Counted from the stretch's first letter, positions 1 to 9,681 are shown. The stretch is DNA of 64,000 bases from Clostridiales bacterium (GCA_015069295.1 SVIW01000007.1:38238-102237); one strand, 5' to 3'. Notes: generated from the letters alone by a model not told the origin. Numbers and translations are program-made.

Positions 1-71
1 TATTGACAGCCCTGCGCTCGTAACGCGCGTTCGTATTGCGTTTTTTCTTCTGCGTTCCAAATCCTTTTCAT
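1..71 (-). CDS. 5' end of a gene, possibly ribonuclease HII (partial)
   Basis: An ATG at 71 on the minus strand opens a frame that runs off the left edge, starting MKRIWNAEEK and reaching about residue 23. The start lies just beyond the rbgA stop codon, with AAGGAA a few bases upstream as a ribosome site. In many Firmicutes rbgA is followed by rnhB, and the charged N-terminus ending in a Leu-x3-Gly stretch resembles the lead-in to an RNase HII catalytic domain. No catalytic motif is inside the window, so the name rests on gene order only. Confidence 0.4.
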   Translation of the reverse strand, partial: MKRIWNAEEKTQYERALRAQGCQ

Positions 72-79
72 AGCGTTCC

Positions 80-937
80 TTATAGCGTAAAATCGGGATA
101 GTCCTTGGGGTCTTCCAAGCAAATTTTGCCGATTCTGCCCTTTCTAAAATCGTCAATAAGCGCTTTTGCGCCCCGCTCGTAATCGAATTCGCCGCCGCGC
201 AGGATAAAGCCGCGGCGTTTGCAAACTGCCTCGTACATACCCAATTTCGTGGAGAAATCGGTGATGCCGTAACGCTCGGTAAGATAGGCGGGATATTTTT
301 CCGCAAGCTCGCCTAAAAGTTCGAGCGCAATATCGTCCATATCCAAAATATCGTCGTTGATACTGCCGATAAAGGCAAGATGACGGGCGTGGTATTGGTT
401 ATCAAACGAGGGCGGCATCGTGCCGGGCGTGTCCAAAAGGTCGAATGCGCCGCATTTTAGCCAGCGCACGTCGCGGGTAACCCCTGCTTTATCCCCCGTT
501 TTGGCGCGTTTTTGACCGCTTAAGAGGTTGACGAGGGTACTTTTGCCCGTGTTAGGAATGCCCGCCACCATAAAGCGGAACGTCCTATTTAAGCCTTTTG
601 CCTGCGCGCGGGCGCGCTTTTCTTCCGTGATGGCGTTAAGGCGTTGCAATAAGATACGCTTGGTGGAAATATTCGTCGAATCGCATTTCACCGCGTACCT
701 GCCCTGCTCTTCGAAGAATTTCAAGAAAGCGTCCACCTTACCGTCGGCAAGGTCGGCTTTGTTTAATACGTATAAAATCGGCTTTTCACCGAAGATTTTT
801 TTTAAGTTTTTATTCACCGTGGCAATCGGTGCGCGCGCGTCGAGAACGCAAATTACGCCGTCGCAAAGGTCGCGTTTTGCTTCCATATCGCGCATGGCGC
901 GGGTCATGTGCCCGGGAAACCATTGTATGTTTTTCAT
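80..937 (-). CDS. rbgA: Ribosome biogenesis GTPase RbgA (YlqF)
   Basis: 285 residues, full length for the family. RbgA is a circularly permuted GTPase that acts late in assembly of the 50S subunit. The permuted motif order is visible: G4 (NKADLAD, about residue 59) comes before G1 (GIPNTGKSTL, about 126) and G3 (DTPG, about 169), followed by the C-terminal helical domain. The N-terminus has the typical WFPGHM signature. It lies 16 bp downstream of trmD, probably in the same transcript. The usual neighbour rplS (L19), normally between trmD and rbgA, is absent here. Confidence 0.95.
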   Translation of the reverse strand: MKNIQWFPGHMTRAMRDMEAKRDLCDGVICVLDARAPIATVNKNLKKIFGEKPILYVLNKADLADGKVDAFLKFFEEQGRYAVKCDSTNISTKRILLQRLNAITEEKRARAQAKGLNRTFRFMVAGIPNTGKSTLVNLLSGQKRAKTGDKAGVTRDVRWLKCGAFDLLDTPGTMPPSFDNQYHARHLAFIGSINDDILDMDDIALELLGELAEKYPAYLTERYGITDFSTKLGMYEAVCKRRGFILRGGEFDYERGAKALIDDFRKGRIGKICLEDPKDYPDFTL

Positions 938-953
938 AATTTTTTTCCGTTTC

Positions 954-1616
954 TCACAATAAATCGGGGCGTTTTTTCTTCGTTATTTCCAACGCCTGCT
1001 CTCTTCGCCACGCATCGATTTTCGCGTGGTCGCCGCTACGCAAAACTTCGGGAACGGGAATCCCTTTATACACTTGCGGGCGGGTGTATTGGGGGTATTC
1101 GAGCAGGTTTTCAGAAAAACTCTCGTCCACCAAAGAGGACGTATTGATAACGCCGTCCACGTAACGGGAAACGCAGTCTGCCACGACCATAGCGGGCAGC
1201 TCGCCGCCCGTCAGCACGTAATCGCCAATGGAAATTTCCTCGTCGATATACAAGTCGAGCACTCGTTGATCCACCCCTTCGTAATGCCCGCAAAGCAATA
1301 TCAAATGCCCGTATTCTAACAGTTGAAAGACTTTTTGCTGTTTAAACACTTCGCCCTTGGGGGACATATAAATCCGCCTTGCCTTATGGTCGGGGTCGAT
1401 GGCGTCAATGGCGTTGCCGATGGGGGGCGCCATCATGACCATACCCGCACCGCCGCCGAAAGGATAGTCGTCGCATTTTAAATGCTTATCCTCGGTATAG
1501 TCGCGGATATTGACGACGTTGATTTGGATTTTACCCGATTTTTGCGCTCTGCCTAAAATACTTTCTTGCATTGCGGAAAACATATCGGGGAAAAGCGTAA
1601 GAATATCTATCTTCAT
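954..1616 (-). CDS. trmD: tRNA (guanine-N1)-methyltransferase TrmD
   Basis: 220 residues, slightly shorter at the C-terminus than the usual 230-250. TrmD methylates G37 next to the anticodon of tRNAs reading CNN codons, using S-adenosylmethionine, and so prevents +1 frameshifting. The N-terminal LTLFPDMF, the glycine-rich PFGGGAGMVM segment and the trefoil-knot motifs YEGVDQRV and SIGDYVLTGGELP are all present. It is 6 bp downstream of ftsY; the rimM and rpsP genes that normally precede trmD are not here. Confidence 0.96.
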   Translation of the reverse strand: MKIDILTLFPDMFSAMQESILGRAQKSGKIQINVVNIRDYTEDKHLKCDDYPFGGGAGMVMMAPPIGNAIDAIDPDHKARRIYMSPKGEVFKQQKVFQLLEYGHLILLCGHYEGVDQRVLDLYIDEEISIGDYVLTGGELPAMVVADCVSRYVDGVINTSSLVDESFSENLLEYPQYTRPQVYKGIPVPEVLRSGDHAKIDAWRREQALEITKKKRPDLL

Positions 1617-1622
1617 AACCGT

Positions 1623-2519
1623 TTACAAAATCGCCTCAACAAACGTGCGGGAGTCGAAATATTCGAGGTCTTCCATTTTTTCGCCCACTCCCGCAAACAC
1701 GACGGGCAAGGAAAGCTCGGATGCCAAGGAAAAGACGAAACCGCCCTTTGCCGTGCCGTCCAGCTTGGTCAATACGAGCCCGTCTAACTCGATTGCTTCG
1801 TCGAATACGCGCGCTTGATTGACGGCGTTTTGACCCGTCGTAGCATCGAGCACCAATAATTTTAAAAAGTCCGCTTCGGGATATTCGCGGGAAACCACGC
1901 GGTCCATTTTACGAAGCTCGTTCATAAGGTTGTCTTTTACGTGTAGTCTGCCCGCCGTATCGACGATAACGACGTCCGTTTTCTTGGCTTTTGCCGAGGA
2001 TACGGCGTCGAAAATAACCGCGGACGGGTCGCTGCCCTCTTCGTGCTTGACGATACGCACTTTGGCGCGGTCCGCCCAGATAGAAAGCTGTTCGCTTGCC
2101 GCCGCACGGAAGGTGTCCGCCGCCGCTACCGTTACCGTTTTGCCCTGCGAAAGGAAATAATGCGCGAGCTTGCCCACCGTCGTGGTTTTGCCTACGCCGT
2201 TGACCCCTACGAGCATAATGACACAAGGGTACGAGGGAGGCTCGACCTCCGATTCTTCTAAAATGTCCGTCAATACGCCGCGGAGCAGGTCGGTAACGTA
2301 CGCCTCGTCGCGCAAACGTTCGTCCATCGCTTGCTTTTTAACACGCGCAACGACTTCCTGCGCCGTTGCGTAAGAAACGTCGGAAGCGATAAGAAGTTCT
2401 TCTAATTCTTCATAAAACTCGTCGCCGAGTTTATTTTTTGAAAAGAGGAGCCGAAGTTTGTCCGAAAGTCCGTCTTTCGTCTTTTTCAACGCTCCAAAAA
2501 GTTTACCAAAAATACCCAT
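1623..2519 (-). CDS. ftsY: Signal recognition particle receptor FtsY
   Basis: 298 residues when started at MGIFGKLFGAL (2519); an in-frame extension up to 2615 runs through intergenic repeat sequence and is unlikely to be used. FtsY is the membrane receptor for SRP-bound ribosomes and pairs its GTPase with Ffh. A short N-terminal helix replaces the long acidic A domain, as in many Firmicutes. The NG domain shows GVNGVGKTTT (G1), DTAGRLH (G3) and TKLDGTAKGG (G4/G5). It follows smc as in the common rnc-smc-ftsY order but is separated by about 400 bp of repeats. Its usual partner ffh is not downstream. Confidence 0.95.
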   Translation of the reverse strand: MGIFGKLFGALKKTKDGLSDKLRLLFSKNKLGDEFYEELEELLIASDVSYATAQEVVARVKKQAMDERLRDEAYVTDLLRGVLTDILEESEVEPPSYPCVIMLVGVNGVGKTTTVGKLAHYFLSQGKTVTVAAADTFRAAASEQLSIWADRAKVRIVKHEEGSDPSAVIFDAVSSAKAKKTDVVIVDTAGRLHVKDNLMNELRKMDRVVSREYPEADFLKLLVLDATTGQNAVNQARVFDEAIELDGLVLTKLDGTAKGGFVFSLASELSLPVVFAGVGEKMEDLEYFDSRTFVEAIL

Positions 2520-2560
2520 AATTTTTTTTGCCTTTTTATTTTTTTGTCGCCGTGCCGAAA

Positions 2561-2640
2561 GGGGGAATTCGGAATTCGAAATTGTGGCTGCATTTAAAAC
2601 GGAGATACGCTCCATTCGCTTCGCTCAGTCGGTATGACGC
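2561..2640. repeat. Short intergenic repeats (GAATTCGG type and GGAGATACGC type)
   Basis: Between the ftsY start and the larger modular repeat lie two short motifs found elsewhere in the window. The first is a run of alternating GGAATTCGG words (2561-2590), also at 22604-22645 and 33159-33190. The second is a segment around GGAGATACGCTCC followed by GTCGGTATGAC (2600-2638), whose paired form makes a large inverted repeat at 53668-53790. They are non-coding, and their origin cannot be told from this window. Confidence 0.6.
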
Positions 2641-2923
2641 AAGATAATCTTGCAGCTAGTCTTATCTATCTATCCTTCCGCCGTATTGCGACGTATATAA
2701 GCCGTCCCACGAAACTGTGGAGAAGGGTTGCAGGCAACGTTCCGTTGCATCCAGTCTTATCTATCGTTCCGCCGTACTGCGATGTTACCTGTCGGTTACA
2801 CGAAACGGGTTAGATACGAGCAAGACAAGAAGAAGTGAGTACCCCGACAGGCGCGTACGTCTGTACGTAACTGAGGGGCACGGAACTTCGACGTAGTATT
2901 GCGAAGTATATAACACGTTTCTC
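2641..2923 (-). repeat. Modular hairpin repeat, copy 1 (downstream of smc)
   Basis: This copy of the dispersed intergenic family fills the gap after the smc stop codon. Read on the minus strand it contains a TATATAC lead-in, an outer CCCC/GGGG pair enclosing the GTACGTACAGACGTAC hairpin (about 2846-2880), the word CGTATCTAACCCG, then the hairpins GCAACGGAACGTTGC and GCAAGATTATCTTGC. Related copies lie at 10712-11071, 22650-22799, 34880-35213, 61094-61259 and 63711-64000. No open frame of interest is present. Confidence 0.75.
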
Positions 2924-5900
2924 TTATTCGACGGTGCCGGCACCAAGCTTCGCCTCCACCTCCGCCAATTTCACGGAAACGATTTTCGAAACGCCCTTTT
3001 CTTGCATAGTAACCCCGAAAAGCGTATCGGCTTGGTTCATCGTCGGTTTTCTGTGCGTGATCACGATAAACTGCGTGTCCTGCGAGAACCGCTTTAAGTA
3101 GGACGCAAATCTATCTACGTTTGCGTCGTCCAACGCCGCCTCAATTTCGTCCAAAATACAGAAGGGCATCGGACGGGATTTTAAGATAGCGAACAAAATC
3201 GCAATCGCCGTCAAAGCTCTTTCGCCGCCCGAAAGCAAGGAGATCTTCGTCAGCTTTTTGCCCGGAGGACAAGCGACGATTTCCACGCCCGCCGCCAACG
3301 GGTCTTCCACGCCCTCGTAATCGATTTGCAGTTCGGCTTTGCCGCCGCCAAAAAGTTCTTTGAAGGTGATTTTGAAATTCTCGTTGATTTCTTCAAAGCC
3401 CGCGTTGAAGATACGGAGCATCTCGCCGCGGATTTCGTCCAAAGCCGCCTGTAAATCCTCGATTGCTTTTTGCAAATCGTCGCGTTGCGCGCTCATTTCT
3501 TCCGCGCGGAGTTTTTCTTCCTCGTATTCTTCCACCGCGTTGGGATTGACGGCGCCAAGCAGGGTGATTTTTCTCTTTAACGCCGTAATCAGCGTTGCCG
3601 CTTCTTCCACGTTGAAGTCTTCTTTTCTATACGCAAGGCAGCCCTCGTAATCCAGCTCGTACGCTTCTTCCATACGTTGACGAGTGTTTTCGAGGTTCGT
3701 ATCGATTTTACTAATTTCAATTTCGCATTTATAACGCTTGTCCGATTGCTTGGTCAAGGTTTCCTGCAAGGAGGTTTTTTCCTCTTCCAAAGCAAGCTGG
3801 GTTACGTTAATTTCTTCCTTTTCACGACTGATGGCGTTGATTTCGTCGACGATTGCCTGCACCGCCGCCTTTTCTTCTTCCGTCAGTTCTTTTTCCTGCG
3901 CTTCTGCGCGCAAAGCGTTTAAGCGGGTTTGGGTTTCCGTCGTTTCGTATTCCATCTCCAAAATACGCTTGACGAGCTCTTCCTTTTCCTGCGTTAAGCG
4001 TTCGACCGTTTCTTTTTGCGTTTCCAACGCGGATACGAGCGCGGTGTATTCCATCTCCATATCCCGAAGCTTCGCGCTCTTTTCCGCGCGGTCTTCTTTA
4101 AACGCGTCGCATTGGCTGCGCTGGTTTTCCATTTCCCGCTCTGCCGAAAGTCTGCGGGATTGGAGCTGCTCTTCGCTGAGCGAGGAGTTGGCTTCTTCGT
4201 CCTGCAAGTCTTTTAATTTGCGTTTTAACTCTTGCAGCGCTTCCAAGTAGGTCGTAATATCCGTTTCCGCTTCGGCAAGCTGTTGGGTGAGCGCGGTTTC
4301 GCGCTGGATAAGCCCCGCAATTTCGCTGTTGGCGCCTTGGTATTTTTCACGGAGCGATTCTACCGCCGCTTCCGCTTCCTTTCTCGCGCGTTCGCTGTCC
4401 GCAATCGCTACTTTTAATTTTTCAATGAATTTTTGCTTGCGGGCGATATTTTCTTTACATTCTTGAATTTTACGCTCGTTAGAAAGCAACGAGCCCGCGG
4501 CGTTACGGCGGCTGCCGCCCGTCATCGAGCCGCTGGTGGCGACGAGGTCGCCGTCTAAGGTTACGATTTTAAAGAGGTTGCCGTATTTTTTCGCAATCGC
4601 CGTCGCGTTAGCGATATTGTCGCAAATCAGCGTGTTGCCCAAAAGGTTGCTGACGACGTTATAGTAATACTCGTCGTATTTGACGAGCTCTGTTGCAAGG
4701 CCCATCGCGCCGCGTTCGTCCAGCGCGCGCTTGATTTCGCGGGAATCGGGACGGGGACGCATACTGGCAACGGGCAGGAAGGTTACGATACCGCCGTTGG
4801 TGCGTTTTAAATATTCGATGAGGTATTTCGCGTCGTCTGCCGTCGGCGTAACGACGTTTTGCATCGCGCCGCTGATTGCCGTTTCAATCGCCGTTTCGTA
4901 TCTTTGGTCGGTGGATACGACGTCCGCAAGCGCGCCGTGCATATGTCTCGAAAGCTCGGGATTGGTTTTCGCCACCGACAAAAGACGGCGGACGGATTCT
5001 TTATAGCCCTCGAAACGGTTTTTCAGGCTGATATACATTTCCAAGTTTTCGCGCAACGAAGCCAATTGACCGTTGGCGTTGAAAAGTTCTTGGTTGAAGT
5101 CGTTGACGGCAAGCTGCATTTCCCGCGCTTCTTCTTGTTTTTCTTCAAAATCGCGCATACCCGTCGAGGTGAGGGCGCGAAGACTTGCCATATCCTTTCT
5201 GACCGAACCGAGCTCGTCCTTTAAACGGTCGCGGCGTTCTTCCGCCTTTTTATGTGCGGCGGCAAGCTCGTTGATTCTATCCTTGGTCGCTTCCATACGC
5301 GCCGCAAGCGTACCCAAGCTCTTTTTCAGTTCGGATAAATCGTCTGCCGAGGAGAGCTGGGAAAGACGGTTTTCGTCCGATAATTTTTCGAAAACTTCGA
5401 TTTTTTTATCGAGCGCGTGCACCGCGGCGCGCAATACTTCCGTCTGCGTTTCCAGCTCGGTTACGCGCTTGGTGTTTTCGACGTTCTTTTTGCCCGTCAT
5501 CGCGATTTCGTCGTCGATTTCGCCGATACGCTGCTTGCTTGCCGCAAGCGCTTCCGCCGCCGCCTCGATTTGCGAGGTGTAAGTCTTAATGCGTTCGCGG
5601 ACGAGCTTTAATTCGCCGTCCTTTCTTTCGTTGCCGACGGAAAGCTCCACTCGCTTATCGTTAAGCTCGGTCAATTTGTTGTCCGCACGGTTGATTTTTT
5701 CGCGGTTTTCCTCTATTTTGCGGTTGATAAGCTCGATTTTCGTGTTGAGCTCGATAATCTTGTCCGAAATGACCGCGACGTCTTTTTTATACTTACTCTT
5801 TTCATTTTCCGCATTTTCATAGCGGTATATGTAGGTATTCGCTTCGTTAATTTTTAACGAGTTCGAATATTCGTTGTATTCTTTCGCCGCTTCCGCTTGT

Positions 5901-6520
5901 TTGGAAAGGGGACCAAGGCGGCGTTCTACCTCGTCCAAACGCTGACGATAGATATACAAATTCGAATTGGAGTCGGCGATTTTACGCTCGATTTCCGTTT
6001 TGCGGTTTTTGTAAATCATAAGCCCCAGCGCTTCTTCGAAGATAAGACGTCTATCCTCCGCGCGGGCGTTCATAATTTGTTCGACTTTGCCTTGACCGAT
6101 AATCGAATACCCCTCTTTCCCAAGCCCGATGCTGTGGAAAAGAGCTACGATATCCTTTAAACGGCTGGCTTGGTTGTTGATGAGATATTTGCTTTCGCCC
6201 GTACGATAAAGGCGACGGGTCATTGCGACTTCCGTCGTATCCAAATCGAAGATGCGTTTTTCGTTGTCGAAAATAAGGGTTACTTCGCAAAAGGATTGCG
6301 GTTTTCTTTCGACCGTACCGCCGAAAATGACGTCCTGCATATTGCTGCCGCGCAAGGTCTTTGCGGACTGTTCGCCCAAAACCCAGCGCACGGCGTCGGC
6401 TACGTTACTCTTGCCGCAACCGTTTGGACCTACGATACAGGTTACGCCGTTTTCAAAACGAATCGTCGTTTTGTCGGCAAAGGATTTGAAACCGACGAGT
6501 TGTATTTCTTTTAAATCCAA
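2924..6520 (-). CDS. smc: Chromosome segregation protein SMC
   Basis: 1198 residues, the normal size. SMC is a dimeric ATPase that, with ScpA and ScpB, organises and segregates the chromosome. The N-terminal head carries GPNGCGKSN (about residue 32); two long coiled-coil arms flank a hinge at about residues 510-680; the C-terminal head has the signature LLSGGERAL and Walker B CILDEIEAALDD. The start codon is TTG (6520), not ATG, with AGGAG ten bases upstream; the reading begins with the expected LKEIQLVGFKSF. It lies 56 bp behind rnc. The scp genes are not in this window. Confidence 0.97.
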   Translation of the reverse strand: MDLKEIQLVGFKSFADKTTIRFENGVTCIVGPNGCGKSNVADAVRWVLGEQSAKTLRGSNMQDVIFGGTVERKPQSFCEVTLIFDNEKRIFDLDTTEVAMTRRLYRTGESKYLINNQASRLKDIVALFHSIGLGKEGYSIIGQGKVEQIMNARAEDRRLIFEEALGLMIYKNRKTEIERKIADSNSNLYIYRQRLDEVERRLGPLSKQAEAAKEYNEYSNSLKINEANTYIYRYENAENEKSKYKKDVAVISDKIIELNTKIELINRKIEENREKINRADNKLTELNDKRVELSVGNERKDGELKLVRERIKTYTSQIEAAAEALAASKQRIGEIDDEIAMTGKKNVENTKRVTELETQTEVLRAAVHALDKKIEVFEKLSDENRLSQLSSADDLSELKKSLGTLAARMEATKDRINELAAAHKKAEERRDRLKDELGSVRKDMASLRALTSTGMRDFEEKQEEAREMQLAVNDFNQELFNANGQLASLRENLEMYISLKNRFEGYKESVRRLLSVAKTNPELSRHMHGALADVVSTDQRYETAIETAISGAMQNVVTPTADDAKYLIEYLKRTNGGIVTFLPVASMRPRPDSREIKRALDERGAMGLATELVKYDEYYYNVVSNLLGNTLICDNIANATAIAKKYGNLFKIVTLDGDLVATSGSMTGGSRRNAAGSLLSNERKIQECKENIARKQKFIEKLKVAIADSERARKEAEAAVESLREKYQGANSEIAGLIQRETALTQQLAEAETDITTYLEALQELKRKLKDLQDEEANSSLSEEQLQSRRLSAEREMENQRSQCDAFKEDRAEKSAKLRDMEMEYTALVSALETQKETVERLTQEKEELVKRILEMEYETTETQTRLNALRAEAQEKELTEEEKAAVQAIVDEINAISREKEEINVTQLALEEEKTSLQETLTKQSDKRYKCEIEISKIDTNLENTRQRMEEAYELDYEGCLAYRKEDFNVEEAATLITALKRKITLLGAVNPNAVEEYEEEKLRAEEMSAQRDDLQKAIEDLQAALDEIRGEMLRIFNAGFEEINENFKITFKELFGGGKAELQIDYEGVEDPLAAGVEIVACPPGKKLTKISLLSGGERALTAIAILFAILKSRPMPFCILDEIEAALDDANVDRFASYLKRFSQDTQFIVITHRKPTMNQADTLFGVTMQEKGVSKIVSVKLAEVEAKLGAGTVE

Positions 6521-6576
6521 AGTGTGCTCCTTTTTGATATCTTTTTTCTATATCTCGTTTATTTTTTTCTTTGTTT

Positions 6577-7233
6577 TCAATGCTTTGCATAGCGTTCCAG
6601 CCACGCGTTCGCAGCATTTTGTTCGGCTGTTTTTTTGCTGCCGCCAAGCCCTTCCGCCGTTTTTTTCATCGCCGTTACCGTCGCGGAAAACTGCGGGGCG
6701 TTGTCCTTACCCGTCTTTTTCGTTTCGTACACGGGTAGGGCGTTTCCGCGTTCTTGCACGTATTCTTGCAGCGCGCCCTTGGGGTTTTTCTGCGCTTGCG
6801 TTTTGGACAGCAGGGCTCGGGACAAAACGAAGCGTTCGGCGTTTTCATACCCGCCGTCTAAATAAATCGCCGCTAAGACCGTTTCAAAAAGGCTGGAAAC
6901 CGTCTTTTTGCCGATATTATCCTTACCGCCCGACAGTAAAAGATGTTCTTCTAATCCCAGCGCGCTTACGGCGGCGTACAAGGCGTCTTCGCAGACGAGC
7001 TTTTGGCGGAGTTTCGTCAACTCCCCTTCCGTTGCTTTGGGAAAAGTATCGTACTGCCAACGGGTTACGACGAGCTGCAAAACGGAGTCGCCAAGGTATT
7101 CCATACGCTCGTTATCCTTCCCGCCGTGGGCATTGGCGTAGGAGGAGTGCGTAAACGCCTCTTCAAGCAGCGATTTGTTTTGAAAGGTATAGCCAAGCTT
7201 TTCTTCTATCTTGGCGCAAGGAAATTTCATCAA
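6577..7233 (-). CDS. rnc: Ribonuclease III (one catalytic Asp apparently replaced)
   Basis: 218 residues, normal length. RNase III cuts double-stranded RNA in rRNA precursors and mRNAs. The signature NERMEYLGDSVL (residues 41-52) keeps Glu42, Glu45 and Asp49, and a dsRNA-binding domain fills about residues 145-215. The second metal-binding motif, normally D-x-x-E, reads SLFE at 114-117, so the Asp corresponding to E. coli D114 is Ser while the key Glu117 is kept. The start overlaps plsX by four bases. The acpP gene that often lies between plsX and rnc is missing. Confidence 0.93.
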   Translation of the reverse strand: MMKFPCAKIEEKLGYTFQNKSLLEEAFTHSSYANAHGGKDNERMEYLGDSVLQLVVTRWQYDTFPKATEGELTKLRQKLVCEDALYAAVSALGLEEHLLLSGGKDNIGKKTVSSLFETVLAAIYLDGGYENAERFVLSRALLSKTQAQKNPKGALQEYVQERGNALPVYETKKTGKDNAPQFSATVTAMKKTAEGLGGSKKTAEQNAANAWLERYAKH

Positions 7234-8267
7234 GCTTCTCCGTTTGTTTCCGCCGTTTGTTTGGCGTTTACTTCGTCGACCATCGCCTTGATTTTTTCAA
7301 CCATGCCACCGCGAACGGCGTTCGCCGCCTGCAAAATGCTCGCCGCGAACGAACGGGCTTTGGAATTGCCGTGCCCCTTTACGACCGTCTTGGAAAGCCC
7401 CAAGAACATCGCGCCGCCGCACGCTTCGTAGTCCATGCGTTTTTTTACTTTTTTCATAATGCCCAGCGTAAAGATCGCGCGGAGTTTCGTCCAAAAATTT
7501 CTCTTAAATTCGCTGCTTAAAATCGCACCGATGGATTTTGCACAGCCCTCGATGGCTTTCATCGCGATATTGCCCGTGAAACCGTCCGCCACGATAACGT
7601 CCACGTCGCTGTACATAATCTCTCTGCCCTCGACGTTCCCCACGTAGTTGATGCCATCCATCTTGGAAAGCATTGCGTTGGATTCTTGGTGCAAGGGCAA
7701 GCCTTTGTGTTCTTCCGTGCCGTTGTTAAGCAAGCCTACTTTCGGGTTTTCAATGCCGTACGCCGCTTGCGCGTACGCCGTCGCCATAACGGCAAAATGC
7801 GCCATATTGATGGGCTTACATTCAAGGTTCGCGCCGCAATCGCAAAGGAAAGTGCCGCTGCCGCGATAGTTGGGAATAATCGGGCAAAGCGCGGGGCGGG
7901 AAACGCCCTTGATTCTGCCCAAAATCAATACGCCCGCCGTTAAAACGGCGCCCGTCGAGCCGGAGGAAACCAAACCGTCCGCTTTGTCCTCTTTGAGTAA
8001 ACGGAACGCCACGACCGTGGACGAGTCCTTTTTCGTCTTGACGGCTTTGGTAGGGATTTCCTCCATACCGATTACCTCAGTCGTATGCACGATTTCCAAA
8101 CGGTCCTTATCATAGTCGTATTGCGAAAGTTCTTTCTTTATCTGCGTTTCGTCGCCGCAAAGAATGAGATAGATATCCTTATCCTGTTTGAGGGCTTGTA
8201 CGCAGCCGAGGACTTGTTGCGCGGGGGCGAAGTCGCCGCCCATTGCGTCGATTACGATTCTCGTCAT
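7230..8267 (-). CDS. plsX: Phosphate acyltransferase PlsX
   Basis: 345 residues. PlsX makes acyl-phosphate from acyl-ACP, feeding PlsY in phospholipid synthesis at the inner face of the membrane. The N-terminal DAMGGDFAP motif, the SSGSTGAVLTAG segment and the VADGFTGNIAMKAIEG segment are typical. It lies 19 bp behind asnS and overlaps rnc by four bases, so asnS-plsX-rnc-smc looks like one transcription unit. The asnS association is less common than rpmF-plsX. Confidence 0.95.
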   Translation of the reverse strand: MTRIVIDAMGGDFAPAQQVLGCVQALKQDKDIYLILCGDETQIKKELSQYDYDKDRLEIVHTTEVIGMEEIPTKAVKTKKDSSTVVAFRLLKEDKADGLVSSGSTGAVLTAGVLILGRIKGVSRPALCPIIPNYRGSGTFLCDCGANLECKPINMAHFAVMATAYAQAAYGIENPKVGLLNNGTEEHKGLPLHQESNAMLSKMDGINYVGNVEGREIMYSDVDVIVADGFTGNIAMKAIEGCAKSIGAILSSEFKRNFWTKLRAIFTLGIMKKVKKRMDYEACGGAMFLGLSKTVVKGHGNSKARSFAASILQAANAVRGGMVEKIKAMVDEVNAKQTAETNGEA

Positions 8268-8286
8268 CTTATTTTCTCCCTTTTCC

Positions 8287-9681
8287 TTAGTATTCTAAAT
8301 CGCCGAACGTTCTGGGATAAGGCACGACGTCGCGAATGTTCGCAATACCCGTCAAATACATTACCATTCTTTCAAACCCAAGCCCAAAGCCGCTGTGGGT
8401 CGTACCGCCGTAACGGCGCAAATCAAGATACCACGAATAGTCTTTGGGGTCCATACCCAGCTCTTGGATACGGTTATAGAGCTTTTCGTAGTTTTCTTCT
8501 CTTTGCGAGCCGCCGACGAGTTCCCCAATGCCGGGTACGAGCAAGTCTGCCGCCGCTACCGTCTTTCCGTCGGGGTTTTGTTTCATATAGAACGCCTTGA
8601 TTTCCTTGGGATAGTCGGTGAGGAAGACGGGCTTTTTATAGACCGTTTCGGTTAAGAAGCGTTCGTGTTCGCTCTGCAAGTCTTTGCCCCAGAAAATATT
8701 TTTATCGTCGAACTTATCGGCGTTTTCTTTCAAAATTTCAATCGCTTCGGTATAGGTCAAGCGGACGAACGCGTTTTCGGAAACGTTTTTCAAGCGTTCG
8801 AGCAAGCCCTTGTCTACGAACTGGTTAAGGAAGTTCAGCTCGTCTTTACAGGTTTCGCAAACGTAGTCGATGACGTATTTTACCATCGCTTCCGCAACGT
8901 CCATATCCCCTGCCAAGTCGCAGAACGCCATTTCCGGTTCGATCATCCAAAATTCCGCTGCGTGGCGGGCGGTGTTGGAGTGCTCTGCACGGAATGTAGG
9001 TCCGAAGGTATACACGTTACCGAACGCCATTGCGTAGGTTTCGGCGTTGAGCTGACCGGACACGGTGAGCGCCGCGCGCTTGCCGAAGAAGTCCTCTTTA
9101 TAGTCGACTTTTTTGCCCTTTGCCACTTCGTCCAAATCGAGAGTGGTTACTTGGAACATAGCGCCCGCGCCCTCGCAATCGCTCCCCGTGATGATGGGGG
9201 TATGCACGTACACGAAGCCTCTGTCGTTGAAGAATTTATGGATGGCAATCGCCGCTTCGCTGCGGATACGGAACGCCGCGCCAAAGAGATTGGTACGGGG
9301 GCGAAGGTAAGCGATTTCACGCAAAAATTCGACGCTATGGCGTTTTTTCTGCAAGGGATAGTCGGGGGTGGATTCGCCCTCAACGAGGATTTCTTGTGCC
9401 TTGATTTCGTAGGGCTGTTTGTTTTCGGGCGTAGATACGACGACGCCTTTGACAATCAGCGCGCAGCCGACGTTTTCTTTGGCGATAACGTCGTAGTTTT
9501 CAAGGTTGGCGCGTTCGAAGACGATTTGCGTGTTTTTAAAACAACTGCCGTCGTTGAGTTCGATAAAGCCAAAGGCTTTCGAATCGCGTATGGTTTTTGC
9601 CCAGCCTGCGACGGTTACCGTCTTGCCATCGTAAGCGGAAAGGTTTTCGTTGAGTTCTTTAAGCCGGATTCTGTCCATCAT
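8287..9681 (-). CDS. asnS: Asparaginyl-tRNA synthetase
   Basis: 464 residues, standard length. It charges tRNA-Asn with asparagine in the cytoplasm. An N-terminal OB-fold anticodon-binding domain (about 1-110) is followed by the class II catalytic core with motif 2 ([16 protein letters not shown]), the GGSQRE motif and motif 3 ([15 protein letters not shown]). Two consecutive ATG codons open the frame, so the start is uncertain by one residue. It is the first gene of the minus-strand run ending with rbgA, and a promoter lies just upstream. No T-box is visible in the short leader. Confidence 0.96.
   Translation of the reverse strand: MMDRIRLKELNENLSAYDGKTVTVAGWAKTIRDSKAFGFIELNDGSCFKNTQIVFERANLENYDVIAKENVGCALIVKGVVVSTPENKQPYEIKAQEILVEGESTPDYPLQKKRHSVEFLREIAYLRPRTNLFGAAFRIRSEAAIAIHKFFNDRGFVYVHTPIITGSDCEGAGAMFQVTTLDLDEVAKGKKVDYKEDFFGKRAALTVSGQLNAETYAMAFGNVYTFGPTFRAEHSNTARHAAEFWMIEPEMAFCDLAGDMDVAEAMVKYVIDYVCETCKDELNFLNQFVDKGLLERLKNVSENAFVRLTYTEAIEILKENADKFDDKNIFWGKDLQSEHERFLTETVYKKPVFLTDYPKEIKAFYMKQNPDGKTVAAADLLVPGIGELVGGSQREENYEKLYNRIQELGMDPKDYSWYLDLRRYGGTTHSGFGLGFERMVMYLTGIANIRDVVPYPRTFGDLEY

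Noticed and set aside
2520..2615. Extended N-terminus of FtsY and a fusion with repeat sequence
   Set aside because: The extra residues derive from intergenic repeats, and the ATG at 2519 begins the sequence typical of FtsY.
2641..2923. Group II intron or transposon remnant as the source of the hairpin repeats
   Set aside because: No reverse transcriptase, transposase fragment, intron domain V-like hairpin or target-site duplication is visible across the six copies, apart from the local duplication at 35169-35217.
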